A stretch of DNA of 64,000 bases from Eledone cirrhosa (lineage: Eukaryota; Mollusca; Cephalopoda; Octopoda; Eledonidae), in the NCBI GenBank assembly GCA_964016885.1, contig OZ024743.1:341266407-341330406 (forward strand), written 5' to 3'. The notes under the pieces were generated by a model. It was not told the origin of the DNA. It saw only the letters and a program-made list of their open reading frames with translations, and did not search any database. Shown one piece after another: positions 43,098-54,889 of the stretch; the stretch's first letter is position 1, and the number at the start of each line of letters is the position of its first letter. Made by a program: the position numbers and the translations under genes.

Positions 43098-45093
43098 ATG
43101 CCAGACTTGTTCGGTGACCTCTTGGCAGACGTTTACTGCAACTGCCAGCAGAACGGGAGCATTCCCAGATTTGTGAGTTGGAGGGCAGTGCCGTTGCTGA
43201 GAAAAGACCCGAACAAGTGGGATGTTATCGATAACTTCAGGCCCATAACCTTGCTAAACGCAGAGTTCAAGATTTTGGCCAAGGTGTTAGCAACGAGGTT
43301 GGCGCTTGTCGTCGGGGGTCTGGTGAGAGAGGCGCCATTCCGGACAGATACATACATAAAAAACCTCCACCTCATGCGATACATCGTAGAGAGGGTGGTT
43401 AAGGAACCTGGCACGAGTGGGGCCCTGATCAACTTGGATCAATCCAAAACATTCGATAGGTTCGACCATCGGTAGCTGGCGGCGGTCCTCGAGGCAGCCG
43501 GTTTCGAGCTCGTTTTCAGGGGTTGGATCGCTGCGATGTACAGCGACATCTGCTCAGTTGTGAGGGTGAAGAACGGTCACCTGTCGCAGCCGTTCAGCAT
43601 CATGCGCTCGGTCCGCCAGGGTTGTCCCATCTCGTCGCTATTGTACGTATTGGCTCTCGAGCCGTTACTACACAAACTGTGGGCGATAAGGAGCGTCCCA
43701 CGCGAATTAGGATGTGGGAAATGCGAGACGGCTTACGTCGACGACGTCACCTTGGTGGTGTCGAACACCAGACACGTCCAGATGCTCGGCACCGCTCTCA
43801 AGGAATACGAAGCGGTGACAGGAGCAAAGATAAACCAGGAAAAGTCGGTGGGCTTGCAGCTCGGCACATGGAGAGGCAAGTCCAGGCCGTCCGACAGCGT
43901 GGTGGGCGTTGGACGGAAGGACCGGTTAAATAGCTCGGGGTCTGATTCGGAACGAACCTCCAGATGGAGAAAAGCTTGAGCGAGGTGACGACCAGAGTGG
44001 CCTCCCTCACCCTGAAATGGGTCGAGAGGAAGCTGTCCCTGAAAGGCCGGGCGGAGGTGGCAAATGCGTACATCGCATCCGTCATCTGCTTCCGCCTCAC
44101 CGTCGTCCCTTGACCCGGCCCAACTCTCACCAAAATGGAGCGCCTCCTCTTCCACTTTTTGTGGGAAGGATGCGTTCCCATGGTCAGACGATCCATCTTC
44201 TGTCAACACCTGTTGCGTGGAGGACTAGGCATGCCATGGCTGATGATGCGCAAACGTGCGCTGAGGCTGCGCCATCTCTGGTGCTTCCTTGATGGTGAAC
44301 AGGTGTGGTCGCCGTCGCCAGGCACGTTTTCCCACAGCTCGTCTCCCTGACGGAGCTGCAGTCCTGGGTCAGGAAAAGACCGGGGGATAGCGCTTATAAA
44401 CTGAAATATCTCCAGGCACACACCGCCCTCTGCCAGCTGGTCACCAGTATCGGTGGAACATCCACCTCGGCGTTCTATAGAGGACTAGTGAAGGGGAAGA
44501 GCGACGACGTTCTCGGAGAGATCCTGACGTCGAAGAAGATCAGCTGTTTGCTCTCTTCCGGAGAACTTTCAGCCCAGGGTCTATGGATAACTTCCAAAAA
44601 TCCCCGGCAGTGCTACCGGGGAGCTTTGCCGGTTCGAGATAAGCTCTACAGGCACGGAAGTGCCGTCAGCCGAGCCTGTGCAAGATGCGCGCAGAGCGAC
44701 GAAACCGTCGTGCACGCACTCATTCAGTGCCCGAGCATTGCTGACTTGTGTAGCTATGTCGAACAGTTTCTGTTGCCTGTAGGACTGATCCGGTTATCGA
44801 CTGAGTCCATGGTGCAGATGGTCTCACAGTCTTCCTTCGAGGAGGAAGAGCAGGCGGCTTTCATCTGCCTGGTAGCCATGGCGAAAGAGATTGTGTGGCG
44901 GACACGGTTGAAAGGATTAAAGACAGACACTTTCCTCTTCGGCCTATCCCTAATTAACTCTTTCAAGTTTCACTTGAAGAGGAAAATCACGGTGGAGAGG
45001 AAAGTGCTGCCTTCTAGCAAGTTTGTTGAAAGGTGGGTGAATGTAGCAAGAATGGTCCGAGTGAACGGGACCGCTCTGAATATACGCCTGTAG
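43098..45093 (+). pseudogene. Tx1/L1-like LINE ORF2, RT to C-terminus
   Basis: This runs from DLLADVYCNCQQNGSIPRF through NFRPITLLNAEFKILAKVLA, motif A ALINLDQSKTFDRFDHR, a TAG, then GWIAAMYSDICSVVRVKNGH. Motif B follows (SVRQGCPISSLLYVLALEPL), motif C (TAYVDDVTLVVS, both Asp present) and INQEKSVGLQLG. After frameshifts near 43930, 44115 and 44310 come ERLLFHFLWEGCVPMVRRSI, MPWLMMRKRALRLRHLWCFL and a 260-codon frame. That frame holds DKLYRHGSAVSRACARCAQS (CxxC...H zinc-like) and VERKVLPSSKFVERWVNVAR. It stops at 45091. The copy is 5'-truncated at the junction with the RLE LINE. Confidence 0.9.
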
Positions 45094-45236
45094 TTTGATT
45101 AATAGACACATTGAGAGAGGGGGCTTGCTCTGATGGTCAGGGTGGCCGCTATCTTTTGTGTAGTTTCGTAACGAGTAACCTCGGAGGTTTCCCCCCTATT
45201 GGTGAATTTTTAATTGTTTCAATTTTCATTTTTATT

Positions 45237-45238
<2 letters not shown>
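45094..45238 (+). other. 3' untranslated end of the Tx1-like LINE
   Basis: This is non-coding sequence after the stop codon, with TTGATTAATAGACACATTGA and a T-rich end that runs into (TA)n. The exact element end is not visible. Confidence 0.5.

Positions 45239-45294
<56 letters not shown>
45239..45294. repeat. (TA)n tract
   Basis: This is about 55 bp of pure TA. Confidence 0.95.
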
Positions 45295-45743
<449 letters not shown>

Positions 45744-45822
45744 AACGAAGGAAATGTGGTAAGGAACCAGGTGGACCATAACGCACCAAAGTACTCAATA
45801 CTTGAGGTAGTAGAGTGGGTAA
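45744..45822 (-). mobile_element. PLE terminal tail
   Basis: This is the tail module in minus orientation (CGAAGGAAATGTGGTAAGGA, ..., AGTAGAGTGGGTAA on the plus strand). With the palindrome that follows, it forms the second complete mini-element. Confidence 0.88.
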
Positions 45823-45938
45823 TAGGAACCAGTAAGACCCCGACAGCTGAGCTCAAGCCGTTTCGACGGCTAATTCTGGACGAGTCCAGAATTAGCCGTC
45901 GAAACGGCTTGAGCTCAGCTGTCGGGGTCTTACTGGTT

Positions 45939-45942
<4 letters not shown>
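45823..45942. repeat. perfect 59-bp-arm palindrome of a PLE mini-element
   Basis: Arms 45823-45881 and 45884-45942 are exact reverse complements around a 2-bp centre (GA). It has the same architecture as 13183-13308, but with its own sequence variants present in both arms (AACCAGTAAGA and GACAGCTGAG). (TA)n follows on the outer side. Confidence 0.95.
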
Positions 45943-46212
<270 letters not shown>

Positions 46213-46364
46213 CGCACACATATATATTTGATTATGTAGTTTAGTGCTTCATCACTGTATAGGACTGGTTATTCCGTTTAGTTATCGATGACGTAATAGT
46301 AGGAAAAAAAACGCTTTAAAGGAATATCACGAGTCCGACCTCCTGTTGTTTTAATAATCAAACC

Positions 46365-46406
46365 TATATAATATATATATATAATATATAGCATAATATA
46401 ATATGG

Positions 46407-46472
<66 letters not shown>

Positions 46473-46550
46473 ATATTTGTATGTGTGTGTGTGTGTGTGT
46501 TTCTGTGTGTACGTGTGTGAGTGTATATGTCTATGCCTGTGTTGTGTTGT
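46365..46550. repeat. (TA)n-(GT)n tract
   Basis: TA to about 46457, then GT-rich repeat to about 46520. Confidence 0.95.
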
Positions 46551-46659
46551 CTCTGTGCGTGTCTATATATGCACATATATATTTCCTCAGCAACTTTTTC
46601 ATATGAACGCAGATCATTCATCAATTTAAATACGTTTTACAATATATACTCTGTTTTTC

Positions 46660-47170
46660 GGCCTGTATCTATATATATAAAATTCTTTGTCTCTCTGTCT
46701 ATCCCTCTTTCTCTCTATGTCGGTCTGTATGTATGTCTGTATGTCTGCCTGTCTGCTCCTATGCATTCTCTAACGGCTGGACCAAATCAAATAACATTTT
46801 ACAAGGTATTAGACCCCGGGAGTGTCAACAAGTAATTTTTATTTTCATTTGGATTTAAACAATATAAGATTTTATCTAAAACTAGCAATGGTACCCGGCG
46901 TTGCACGGGATAAGGTATTGTGAAATATATAACCGCCTTAGCTAAGATTAGTATTGCCACAAATACGGCTGGCAAAGAATTAAGGGTCTGGTGATAAGTA
47001 AGTAAGCAACACTGTGATTTAAAACGTGAAGAAGTTGTGTGCACTTACCAACTGTTTGGGGAATGAGTGTGTCTTGAGAAAGGGTCGCTGAATAACAGGA
47101 GGCAGCAGACAGCCAGACATACAGACATATATTATAAGGGCGCGACGTTATATGTATGTATCTATCTAAA
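46660..47170. mobile_element. unclassified repeat with CCCGGCGTTGCACGGG
   Basis: This starts at CTATATATATAAAATTCTTT, runs through a CTGTCTGTATG-rich stretch and TCTAACGGCTGGACCAAATC. It then carries AGCAATGGTACCCGGCGTTG CACGGG near 46885-46910 and ends near ATTATAAGGGCGCGACGTTA. The CCCGGCGTTGCACGGG block with TATATAAAATTC beginnings is a pattern I recall from widespread animal repeats, possibly Helentron-type, but the class is uncertain. Confidence 0.4.
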
Positions 47171-48273
47171 ACGAGAAAGACTAAGAATTATATAGAAAGA
47201 TCGCTAAATCGCCTAATGCGGTCCCTAGGGCATTGAACATTTGAAATTATTTTTGTTCACAACACTCCCTGAAACATAACATGTGTAAAGTTTGAAAAGA
47301 GTCGGTTGTGTGGTTCTCTGGTTTTAGGGTTTCAAACTCACACACACACATACAGACATCCTCAGTGTTATATATATAGATCATATTTTTATTGTCAATC
47401 ATAGTAAACCATGACGACGACGGCGATGAATTCACCCACTAGGCGTCTATGGCTCTGTAATTACCTTCACAGCTCTGTATATACACACACACATCTTAAT
47501 ATATAAGCACACTTGTTCACAGCGTCGTACCTACAAACACACACTCACTCTTTTCCTTACATATACACATACATACCCCTTTACCTTCGTCTGGACGTAT
47601 ACAAGCCCACGCACATACATACAGCGCTATATACAAAACGACTTATTTCCCTTTCAGATAGATATGCTCGATTACCACCTTGTCAAAACGTATATCATAC
47701 ACATAACGCCAGCATCAACATATTTCCAAGAAATGGCAGCATGAATGGACCTGTTATTTTTCTCTAAAATATTTTTTCCGTTTCCGCTCTGTCCCCTCAA
47801 TAGTTCTATTTCTTATTTAATTTCTCATTTTATTTACTGATAAAGGACTAGACACATATTTATTGTGAAAGAGTCATTTCTCAGTCTGGCGCAAAATCAA
47901 TTTTTTACATTCACATGACCTTTTCCGACCAATCAAAATTGTTTTGACCACAATCATTTTTGCAGCACGAATTGGCGCAAAAAATAATTTTAATAGCGCT
48001 GGAGCCATTTTTTTAACATAAAAACAGGTAGAATTCCCAAAACTAATCAGATCAGAGCAAACATCACGGACGCTCTATCTCAAAATTATTTTTGAAAAGC
48101 ATTTAGAAATACGCAACCGGTAAAACTTAAAACCAAACTGAATACTAACCAATACTATTACTAATTATCACTTATTCCTAATTAAACTATTTTTCACTGT
48201 GAACAATTTGTCAGCATTTTCTATTCCGTTTACCAATATCTAATAACTTGTGTGTAACACCTCTATTCTTTTA

Positions 48274-48277
<4 letters not shown>
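47171..48277. other. spacer, no gene seen
   Basis: A short CA run lies near 47338. Two TGGCGCAAAA motifs occur at about 47886 and 47973 amid CCAATCA-like sequence. There is no coding evidence. Confidence 0.4.
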
Positions 48278-48362
<85 letters not shown>

Positions 48363-48378
48363 AGTGTGAGTATACGGG

Positions 48379-48421
<43 letters not shown>

Positions 48422-48476
48422 GTGTGTATATATATATATATGTGTGTGTGTGTGCGTGTGTGTGTGTGTGTTTGTA
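48278..48476. repeat. (TA)n-(GT)n-(CA)n-(TA)n tracts
   Basis: TA at 48278-48345, then GT, CA, TA and GT blocks. Confidence 0.95.
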
Positions 48477-49959
48477 TGCGTATGTACGTTATTTGTATGT
48501 TTATGCGAGTGTTAGTTTATCGGCGAAATATATGCACATCATTGAGAAAATTGCTGCTAATCCATGGCTTCGAAACAAAATTAAAGCCTTTTATACTTAT
48601 TCCATTCAAACAATGCATCCTTTAATTTGTTACTCATGCCATCCGATGTGCAATGAACTAAAAATGGCTCGTTAATAACCTATTATCAATGTGAAATTAC
48701 TGATACCTAGGCCCAACATTAGCATTAAATACAATAGTTGAATCTCGTTTCCTTACAATTACATTTGCAGTGAGGAGGTAAAACAGTAGATGGCAAATTT
48801 TAATGTACTTCTGTCTCTTGTCACTGCAAAATTTATTTTCATTCATTGATAATCTTTCGTTCACTCAAATATAGAAAATATGCCCAGCCTAGTGTTTAGG
48901 GTCTATGATTCACGAAAGCTATGTGTTGGCTCCTATTCTGGGACAGGGCAGTCTATTGTGTTTATGAACAAGATACTTTATTTAACGTGCCATCGTCCAG
49001 TCAGAGGGAAACGCGTATTTCAGTAGCAGTTGGATGTTAACTCTGCTTTGGACTTTTACACTCCTTTACTTAACACCAATAAAACCAAGATAAGCGTCGG
49101 CTTCACAGCTAGACACAGACATCAAATTGTTAAGAACTAATACAGCTTGATAATAATTTTAATATCAATCAAATGAAAATAATCGTTTCAATTAATATTC
49201 TCTCAAAAATGTTATATCAATATTTATATATTTAAATGCTTAACGACGAAATTCAGTGTAGTGGCTACCGCTAAAATTTCTGACAGAAAATTAATCAATT
49301 TTCTCGAGAACAAATACGATTACAGGTCATTAAATCTATTGATACTCCACATACGTAAACACTGGATTAATTCTTAACAAATGGTCTTCATCGTTGTGAT
49401 TTCTATGTATTATTAACACTTCAAATATATTTTCATTTCTAATGTGAAGACCTATAAGCTGTTTCGAATTGCTGTCGGGGTTTAACATGGGTGAGTGAGA
49501 GAAGAAGTGAAAATTGTTTCTACATCACAGAAGCTAGCTTTCTGTTTTAACTATTTTTATATAACTAGATTGTAAGTAGCATTGTCAACGACAAATAGGT
49601 TCAGAGAAAAACTAAATAACATTGAAGTTTCGATTCAATTGTTTTTCTTAACAAATATATTATCGGCGCAAGCTTTAAATAATTACTTATTTTATATTGC
49701 AATATTATTTGATCATGAACATCTGACAATAATGATGATGATGATGATAACAACAATAATAATAATTCATTTTTTCTTGGTCACTGGGTCGAAAAGCAAG
49801 GGACAGTAGGAATGGATAAGAACATTGGTGATTTACATATAATTTCTCGTGCAAAGAAAGAAAACAGGTAACAAAATAACAATGCATTAAACAGCAGAAA
49901 TCTCTAATAGGTAGATCATCATGTAGGTGTAGTTTTGAAACCTTACAGATGCGAAACCA
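48477..49959. other. 1.5 kb AT-rich spacer
   Basis: No gene or known repeat. A short (ATG)n/(AAT)n run lies at 49730-49768. Confidence 0.4.
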
Positions 49960-49961
49960 CC

Positions 49962-50190
49962 CTAATCGCCAACAGCTTCATATAAAGGTGACCTCTTCTG
50001 TAAACTCTCCAACCTTGGTGCATGCTCTGAGTAGGCCAGGTTCATCCTGACTACATTCACCCACCTATTAACAAATGTATTGGGGGTGGGCAGTACTACA
50101 CTCCCCACTCTAACTTTCCTTTCCTCGTAGGATTTGAAAACGTTGATGAGGCTTGGCCGAACAGGAAAGTGTCTGTCTTCAGTCATTTCA
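49962..50190 (-). pseudogene. Tx1-like LINE ORF2 extreme C-terminus
   Basis: On the minus strand EMTEDRHFPVRPSLINVFKS followed by SVVLPTPNTFVNRWVNVVRM matches DTFLFGLSLINSFKFHLKRK and KVLPSSKFVERWVNVARMVR of the copy at 44.9-45.1 kb. Only the last 70 or so codons are present. The ORF1 of the same type lies just upstream, so nearly all of ORF2 is missing between them. Confidence 0.75.
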
Positions 50191-50384
50191 ACAGAGGCGG
50201 GGGGGGGGGACTTCGAGGATCATTCGTGGAGAAAGCCCACAAAGAGCCACGGAGGCCCGGACCGACTGCTGTCGTCCAGGTCAATCACATCGGTGATGCC
50301 CTATATATTTGATTGTTTACCATTCTCAATCCTAACCAGTTCTCCTGCCTTATTTGTATGACGCTGAAGATAGTGATCGTCATT

Positions 50385-51248
50385 ATAACGTTAGCGAAGA
50401 GAGGCCGCCATAAGCCAAGCGATCTCTACTGAGACTGGAACCTGGTCCACTCGGATCCGACAAACTCTTGGCCGCAGTAGGTCGACAACATGGGTGATCA
50501 CTTGACTATGGAATGGAGTGATCGAGTGTGCTCTGGAGTCTTCGGGGATAGTGAAGAGAAAATCCATGCTGTCATATTCTGTTCCCTGGGCTATGTAGTT
50601 TTTCTTTGTGCCCAGACGGAGACAATAGCACTTTGGACTTGGGACACGGTCGCCTGTTGCACCCGGATTTGTATTCAATTTTACGGTACGAGACCGTACA
50701 CAGACGACGTCTGTTTTTCAGGACTTCAAGTGGGCGAAGCTGAACCTATGGCTGCTCTTCTTGACAAGAATCTTGGCCTCCCTAATCTCATTGTCACTAA
50801 AATTGATTCTTTCTATATTTTTGGCCACCCGCGTCAAATTTACGGTCGCTTTGGCGGTTCCTACCTGCTTTGAGGGCTCGTCATCTTTGCTGATTTTGCT
50901 TCTGTTTCTTTTTGTTGTTATTGTTGTTGTTGCCGTTATTACTGCTGCTGTTGCTGTTACAGTTGCAGTTGTTGATGCTGCTGCTGAAAATGGTGTTGAT
51001 GCTGTCGGTAATGGTGTAGCATTTGTTATGGTGTTGGTTTTAGAGGGGGTGGTGGGGTTGGTAGTTATGTGTGCAACAAGTTTGTCTTTATCTTTTGTTT
51101 CGTTGGAAAAGAAAATCCGTGCTTGGCTGCTGCTTGTTAAATGTTTAACATAGCTGGTGCTGTCACTGTTGCTGACCGAAACATGGCTATTCGCTTGATT
51201 AAAGAAACTGCTGTTCTGTTTTGCGAACGAAATTTTGGCGTCCGCCAT
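50385..51248 (-). pseudogene. probable ORF1 of the Tx1-like LINE
   Basis: A minus-strand frame of 176 codons begins MADAKISFAKQNSSFFNQAN. It has a Thr/Ala-rich centre and ends NIERINFSDNEIREAKILVK with KSSHRFSFAHLKS-stop. A second frame continues with TVKLNTNPGATGDRVPSPKC, MDFLFTIPEDSRAHSITPF, HVVDLLRPRVCRIRVDQVPV and WLMAASLR-stop at 50391. Position (upstream of an ORF2 C-terminus, downstream of a GC-rich leader) and orientation suggest ORF1, the RNA-binding protein of the LINE. No coiled coil or RRM is evident. I am not certain the family is right; it could be an unrelated gene remnant interrupted by the LINE. Confidence 0.5.
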
Positions 51249-51254
51249 GTTCGT

Positions 51255-51960
51255 TTTCGTTATTTTCCATATTTTTGGGGTAATGGTGTGTTGTGAAAGA
51301 AAGACTGCGTGAATACGCGACGCGAGGCGAAGTGACGCGCCGCGACACGACGCCTTCCGTCTTCCGCCTCGAACCCGGCAAACGTTCCTTCATTCGTCCA
51401 CGCCTTCCCGCTTCGATCGCGAGAAAGTACGCAACCCGCCGGCGAGGCGGATCCGCCGCCGACCCGTAGGGTTGTGAAACGCCTGCGGGGAATACGAACG
51501 GCTACGGCGTTTGCAGCGCGGCCAGGGATCCTGTCTATTATATAGGGTAAGCTTGATCGGACGAGCTCGAAGAAAATGATTCCGAAGGAAGCTAGTGGGG
51601 GCGTGTTGTCGTCGCGTCGACCAAGTTACACCACGCCGCCGTTCGGGCGTCGTCATCGGCTGGATTCCCCTGCAGTCACCCGGGTCGGAGGCGGCCATCT
51701 GGGCACGCCTTAACGGCGGAACACGCATCGGAGGCGGAATACGGAGATGGAGGGCGGGCGTTAACGTGCAGGCGGGGCGGACGAGTTCTGGACGGCATGT
51801 CGTTCGAGGCGGAGACATCCGACATCGCATAGGGTAAGCCGGCACGTACCCGTCTTGAAAACGGAATATTCACGACTCGCAACGGGTAGCACCCGGAATC
51901 GTTGCAAATATGGAAAAAGAACCATCTCACATGGAGCTGAGTTCATTATTTTCAAAACAA
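51255..51960 (-). promoter_or_regulatory. GC- and CpG-rich leader, putative LINE 5'UTR/promoter
   Basis: A sharply bounded GC-rich and CpG-rich block (most intense 51300-51870) lies in otherwise AT-rich DNA, directly upstream in minus-strand sense of the ORF1 start at 51248. ATAGGGTAAGC occurs twice (about 51541 and 51828), suggesting a tandemly repeated leader, as is common in LINE promoters. Frames through it are long only because GC-rich DNA has few stops. A host CpG-island promoter is the alternative. Confidence 0.5.
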
Positions 51961-52761
51961 TAATAACATTTCTGATCGAAAACACTATTTAACGATAGAA
52001 ATAATGACAAATTTCACGAGCTCACAAATCACGTCTTCTGTGTTCAACAACCAATAATAATAATAATAATAATAATAAATTATAATAATAAAACCTGGGA
52101 CACTACGCACGATGTTTCACTCGAAGGTTTGTTTTTCATATTTACATCAACCACGATCGGCCAAAAATAACAGTGATTTCTGTAAGTAACCAGGCAAGCG
52201 TTGAAAGTGTCATATTTTCCAAAAATTTATCTTCTAAATTTCCAGAAAAATTCAAAATAGACAGTTTCAATTTTGAGGAGAAAGCGGAAGTCAGATGTCA
52301 AATTGTTTACGAGATGCTAGTAGCAACAACAACAGTTTGAAGTTGACCATTTGACAATAGGACACAGCACAGACAAAAATAAATACAACAGCACTCCGTT
52401 GTTATGGCTACAATGTTTAGACGAGACAAAGGATAACAGCAGCAACAATAACACCTACTACCCCATCACCATTTCCACGACTAATCCATCACTTCTGTCA
52501 ACATCACTAACCCTGCAACTACTCCAGCTCCTATAAACGAATGATTAGTTGGCTAACAAATACAACTACAATTCATCAGCCAACATCACTACCATGACAA
52601 AAGAAAAACTTTAACTACAAAAAACATCAATACCACAGTAGTAGTTCCCAACAATTAGAATTGTAATAAAAGGCGACACCTATAACGGAAGCAACATAAG
52701 CAGCAACAGTAACATCAACATTCCACAGCACGGGAATTATGTAACCAAGAACAATAATAAT
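51961..52761. other. spacer with (TAA)n at 52053-52090
   Basis: No gene was recognised. AACAACAA- and ACAGCAGC-rich stretches occur. Confidence 0.4.
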
Positions 52762-52985
52762 AATGGTTTCTGATTTAGGTACAAAGTCAACAATTTTGGG
52801 GGGAGGGGAAAGTCGATTAAATCGACCCCATTGCATTACTGGTACTATATTTTATCAACCTTGTAAGGATGAAAGGCAAAGCTAACCTCGCCAGGATTTG
52901 AACTCAGACAGTAAAGTGGCGTAACTCTATGCCACGAGGCATGGTGTCCGACGCTCTACCGATACTGCCAATCCAGCGTCCTAAT
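52762..52985 (-). mobile_element. SINE (long-tail subfamily), full length
   Basis: Minus strand. The tail begins AATGGTTTCTGATTTAGGTA; GGGAAAGTCGATTAAATCGA and CCCCATTGCATTACTGGTAC follow; the head ends GGCAGTATCGGTAGAGCG (complement). Confidence 0.93.
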
Positions 52986-53379
52986 AATAATAAAAATGAT
53001 AATGATAATAATAATTATAATTATAGAAACACATTTTAATCGGGCAAGGCAGGTTATATAGAGATGCTATCTCAATGAAAATACTCGTAGGGCGGAAAAC
53101 TCACAAATCATTTTCATGGAATCATGCAAAACTATAATTAATTAATTAAAGGCGTGAATGAAACTGGAAACAGTTACGGTGAATTTCTCTTGCCCGACAT
53201 GTTTGGAGCACTCTTCAAAAGGATAAGTTATTTTGCTAAAGACGGATGTTACCAAGCAACAGATCACACAAAACATGTGCGTGCAGGTTGACCCATGTTG
53301 TCGACAGAAGAGTACGCTACTCTCATTGAATGTCATGAAATCAAAATTGGAGGAAAGCCTTGAACTGGGAGATGTACTT
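52986..53379. other. spacer, no gene seen
   Basis: A short (TAA/TGA)n run, then unassigned sequence. Confidence 0.4.
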
Positions 53380-54720
53380 TGGACTTTTGGATGAAAACAT
53401 ACATGTATACGATATCAGAAAGTAAACTAATGTTTCAAGTGGGGCTGATTAGGAAGAATGGTTGGTTAACTGAGGTAGCAATATCTCGGATTAGTGAACG
53501 TTTAAAGGAACCCGCAGATGAGCAACAGAGGGATGTTAGAGTAAAAACCGAAGCCGGTTATACAATTAACGTCAGAGAGAAAAATAGACAACAAGGACAG
53601 GGAAATTATGATGAATCTGTTAGGAATGCTGAAGGAGAAGGATATTGATTGAAAACTAGTACTGCCGAGGATGATTATACAAGAGGAGGAGCCAATTGGA
53701 AGATGAATCGCTTGCATTACAAAGACGGCTTTTGAATTTGATAAACGTCCTGAAGAAAATTCCCCGAGAGGAGTTGATAGAAATGGGATAAATGAAATTA
53801 CCAAAAAGAGATAAATGTCGTCTTACTACATATGCAGACAGGATAAAAAGCAATTGACAAATCTTATTTGAGTTATTGCAATACTTGTTGAGGAGAAATT
53901 GCAACTGACGAAAACAAAACAGAGTAAGGTAAAAGAACCATCGTGGAAACATCGTTGTTATTTGATGAGAAGTTCTACTCGAGCAATGTATTCCCTAGAA
54001 AAACAGAAATTAAAAGGAATATCTTCCAAGATGACTCATTTTCCCGATTACTGTTTCATAGTACATACCTATAGCACTAACATTTAGGAAAGTTAGAATG
54101 GTTTAAGAATGTGGAAGAAAGGAATATTTATAAGAAATTTTCTGTTTACGGATGACCTAAAGCTGTTTAAGAATTCCAAAAACCATATAGATTCTTTGGT
54201 TAAAACAGTCCAGATATGTAGCAGTGACAACAGTATAGAATTTAAGATTAAGAGTGCACTGCCCTCAATATTAAAATAGGGAAGTATGCAGCCTATAATA
54301 AATTGCGGCTGTCAAGATGGAACTAGAAAAATTTGGATACAAGAACGGGGGTTAGAACTGGATGATATTTTACATTCAGAAATGTAAGACGAGGTTAGGA
54401 AGATATTTTTATAAATAATAAAAATGATTTTAAAATCCAACCTGAATACGTGAAAACTAATGACTGCAATAAATACCTTGTTAGTTGCAGTGATTAGATT
54501 TACTGCATCCATTCTCAGATGGCCTGAAGAAGAAGTAACAACAAGTGATTGAAAGACAAGAAAATTAATGACATTGTACAGAGCTTCACACCCTAAAGCA
54601 AATATAAAATAGAAAGAATGGTAGTAGTGGTCTCATTAGTGTGGAGCATTGTGTCAGGAGTGAAAGGAAAACGTTGGAAAACTACTTGGAAAACAGTGAC
54701 GAGCATTCTTCATCTTCTTC
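53380..54720 (+). pseudogene. RLE-type LINE remnant, deleted in the RT core
   Basis: The N-terminal region is readable in pieces: ISERLKEPADEQQRDVRVKT (53490), LTKTKQSKVKEPSWKHR (53903), SLEKQKLKGISSKM (53992). Then, without motifs A and B, comes motif C: LFTDDLKLFKNSKNHIDSLV (54147-54205). VKTVQICSSDNSIEF, ILHSEM, LMTAINTLLVAVIRFTASIL and KTRKLMTLYR-like blocks follow to about 54600, and KTLENYLENSDE near 54710. This order matches RLE LINE polyproteins, including the copy at 41-43 kb. The catalytic palm is largely deleted and all frames change often. It ends in a (TTC)n tract. Confidence 0.75.
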
Positions 54721-54801
54721 TTCTTCTTCTTCTCCTCCTCCTCCTCCTCCTCCTCCTCCTCCTCCTCCTCCTCCTCCTCCTACTTCTTCTTCTTCTTCTT
54801 T

Positions 54802-54834
<33 letters not shown>

Positions 54835-54862
54835 CTTCTTCTTCTTCTTCTTCTTCTTCTTT
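54708..54862. repeat. (TTC)n / (TCC)n microsatellite
   Basis: Pyrimidine-only tract of TTC, then TCC, then TTC blocks of about 150 bp. Confidence 0.97.
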
Positions 54863-54889
54863 CACTTGGGAGACTCATGGGAGCAAATG

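Noticed and set aside
51390..51930. Arg/Pro-rich frames on both strands in the GC-rich block
   Set aside because: Overlapping open frames on both strands are expected in GC-rich DNA with few stop codons. There is no motif or repeat homology.
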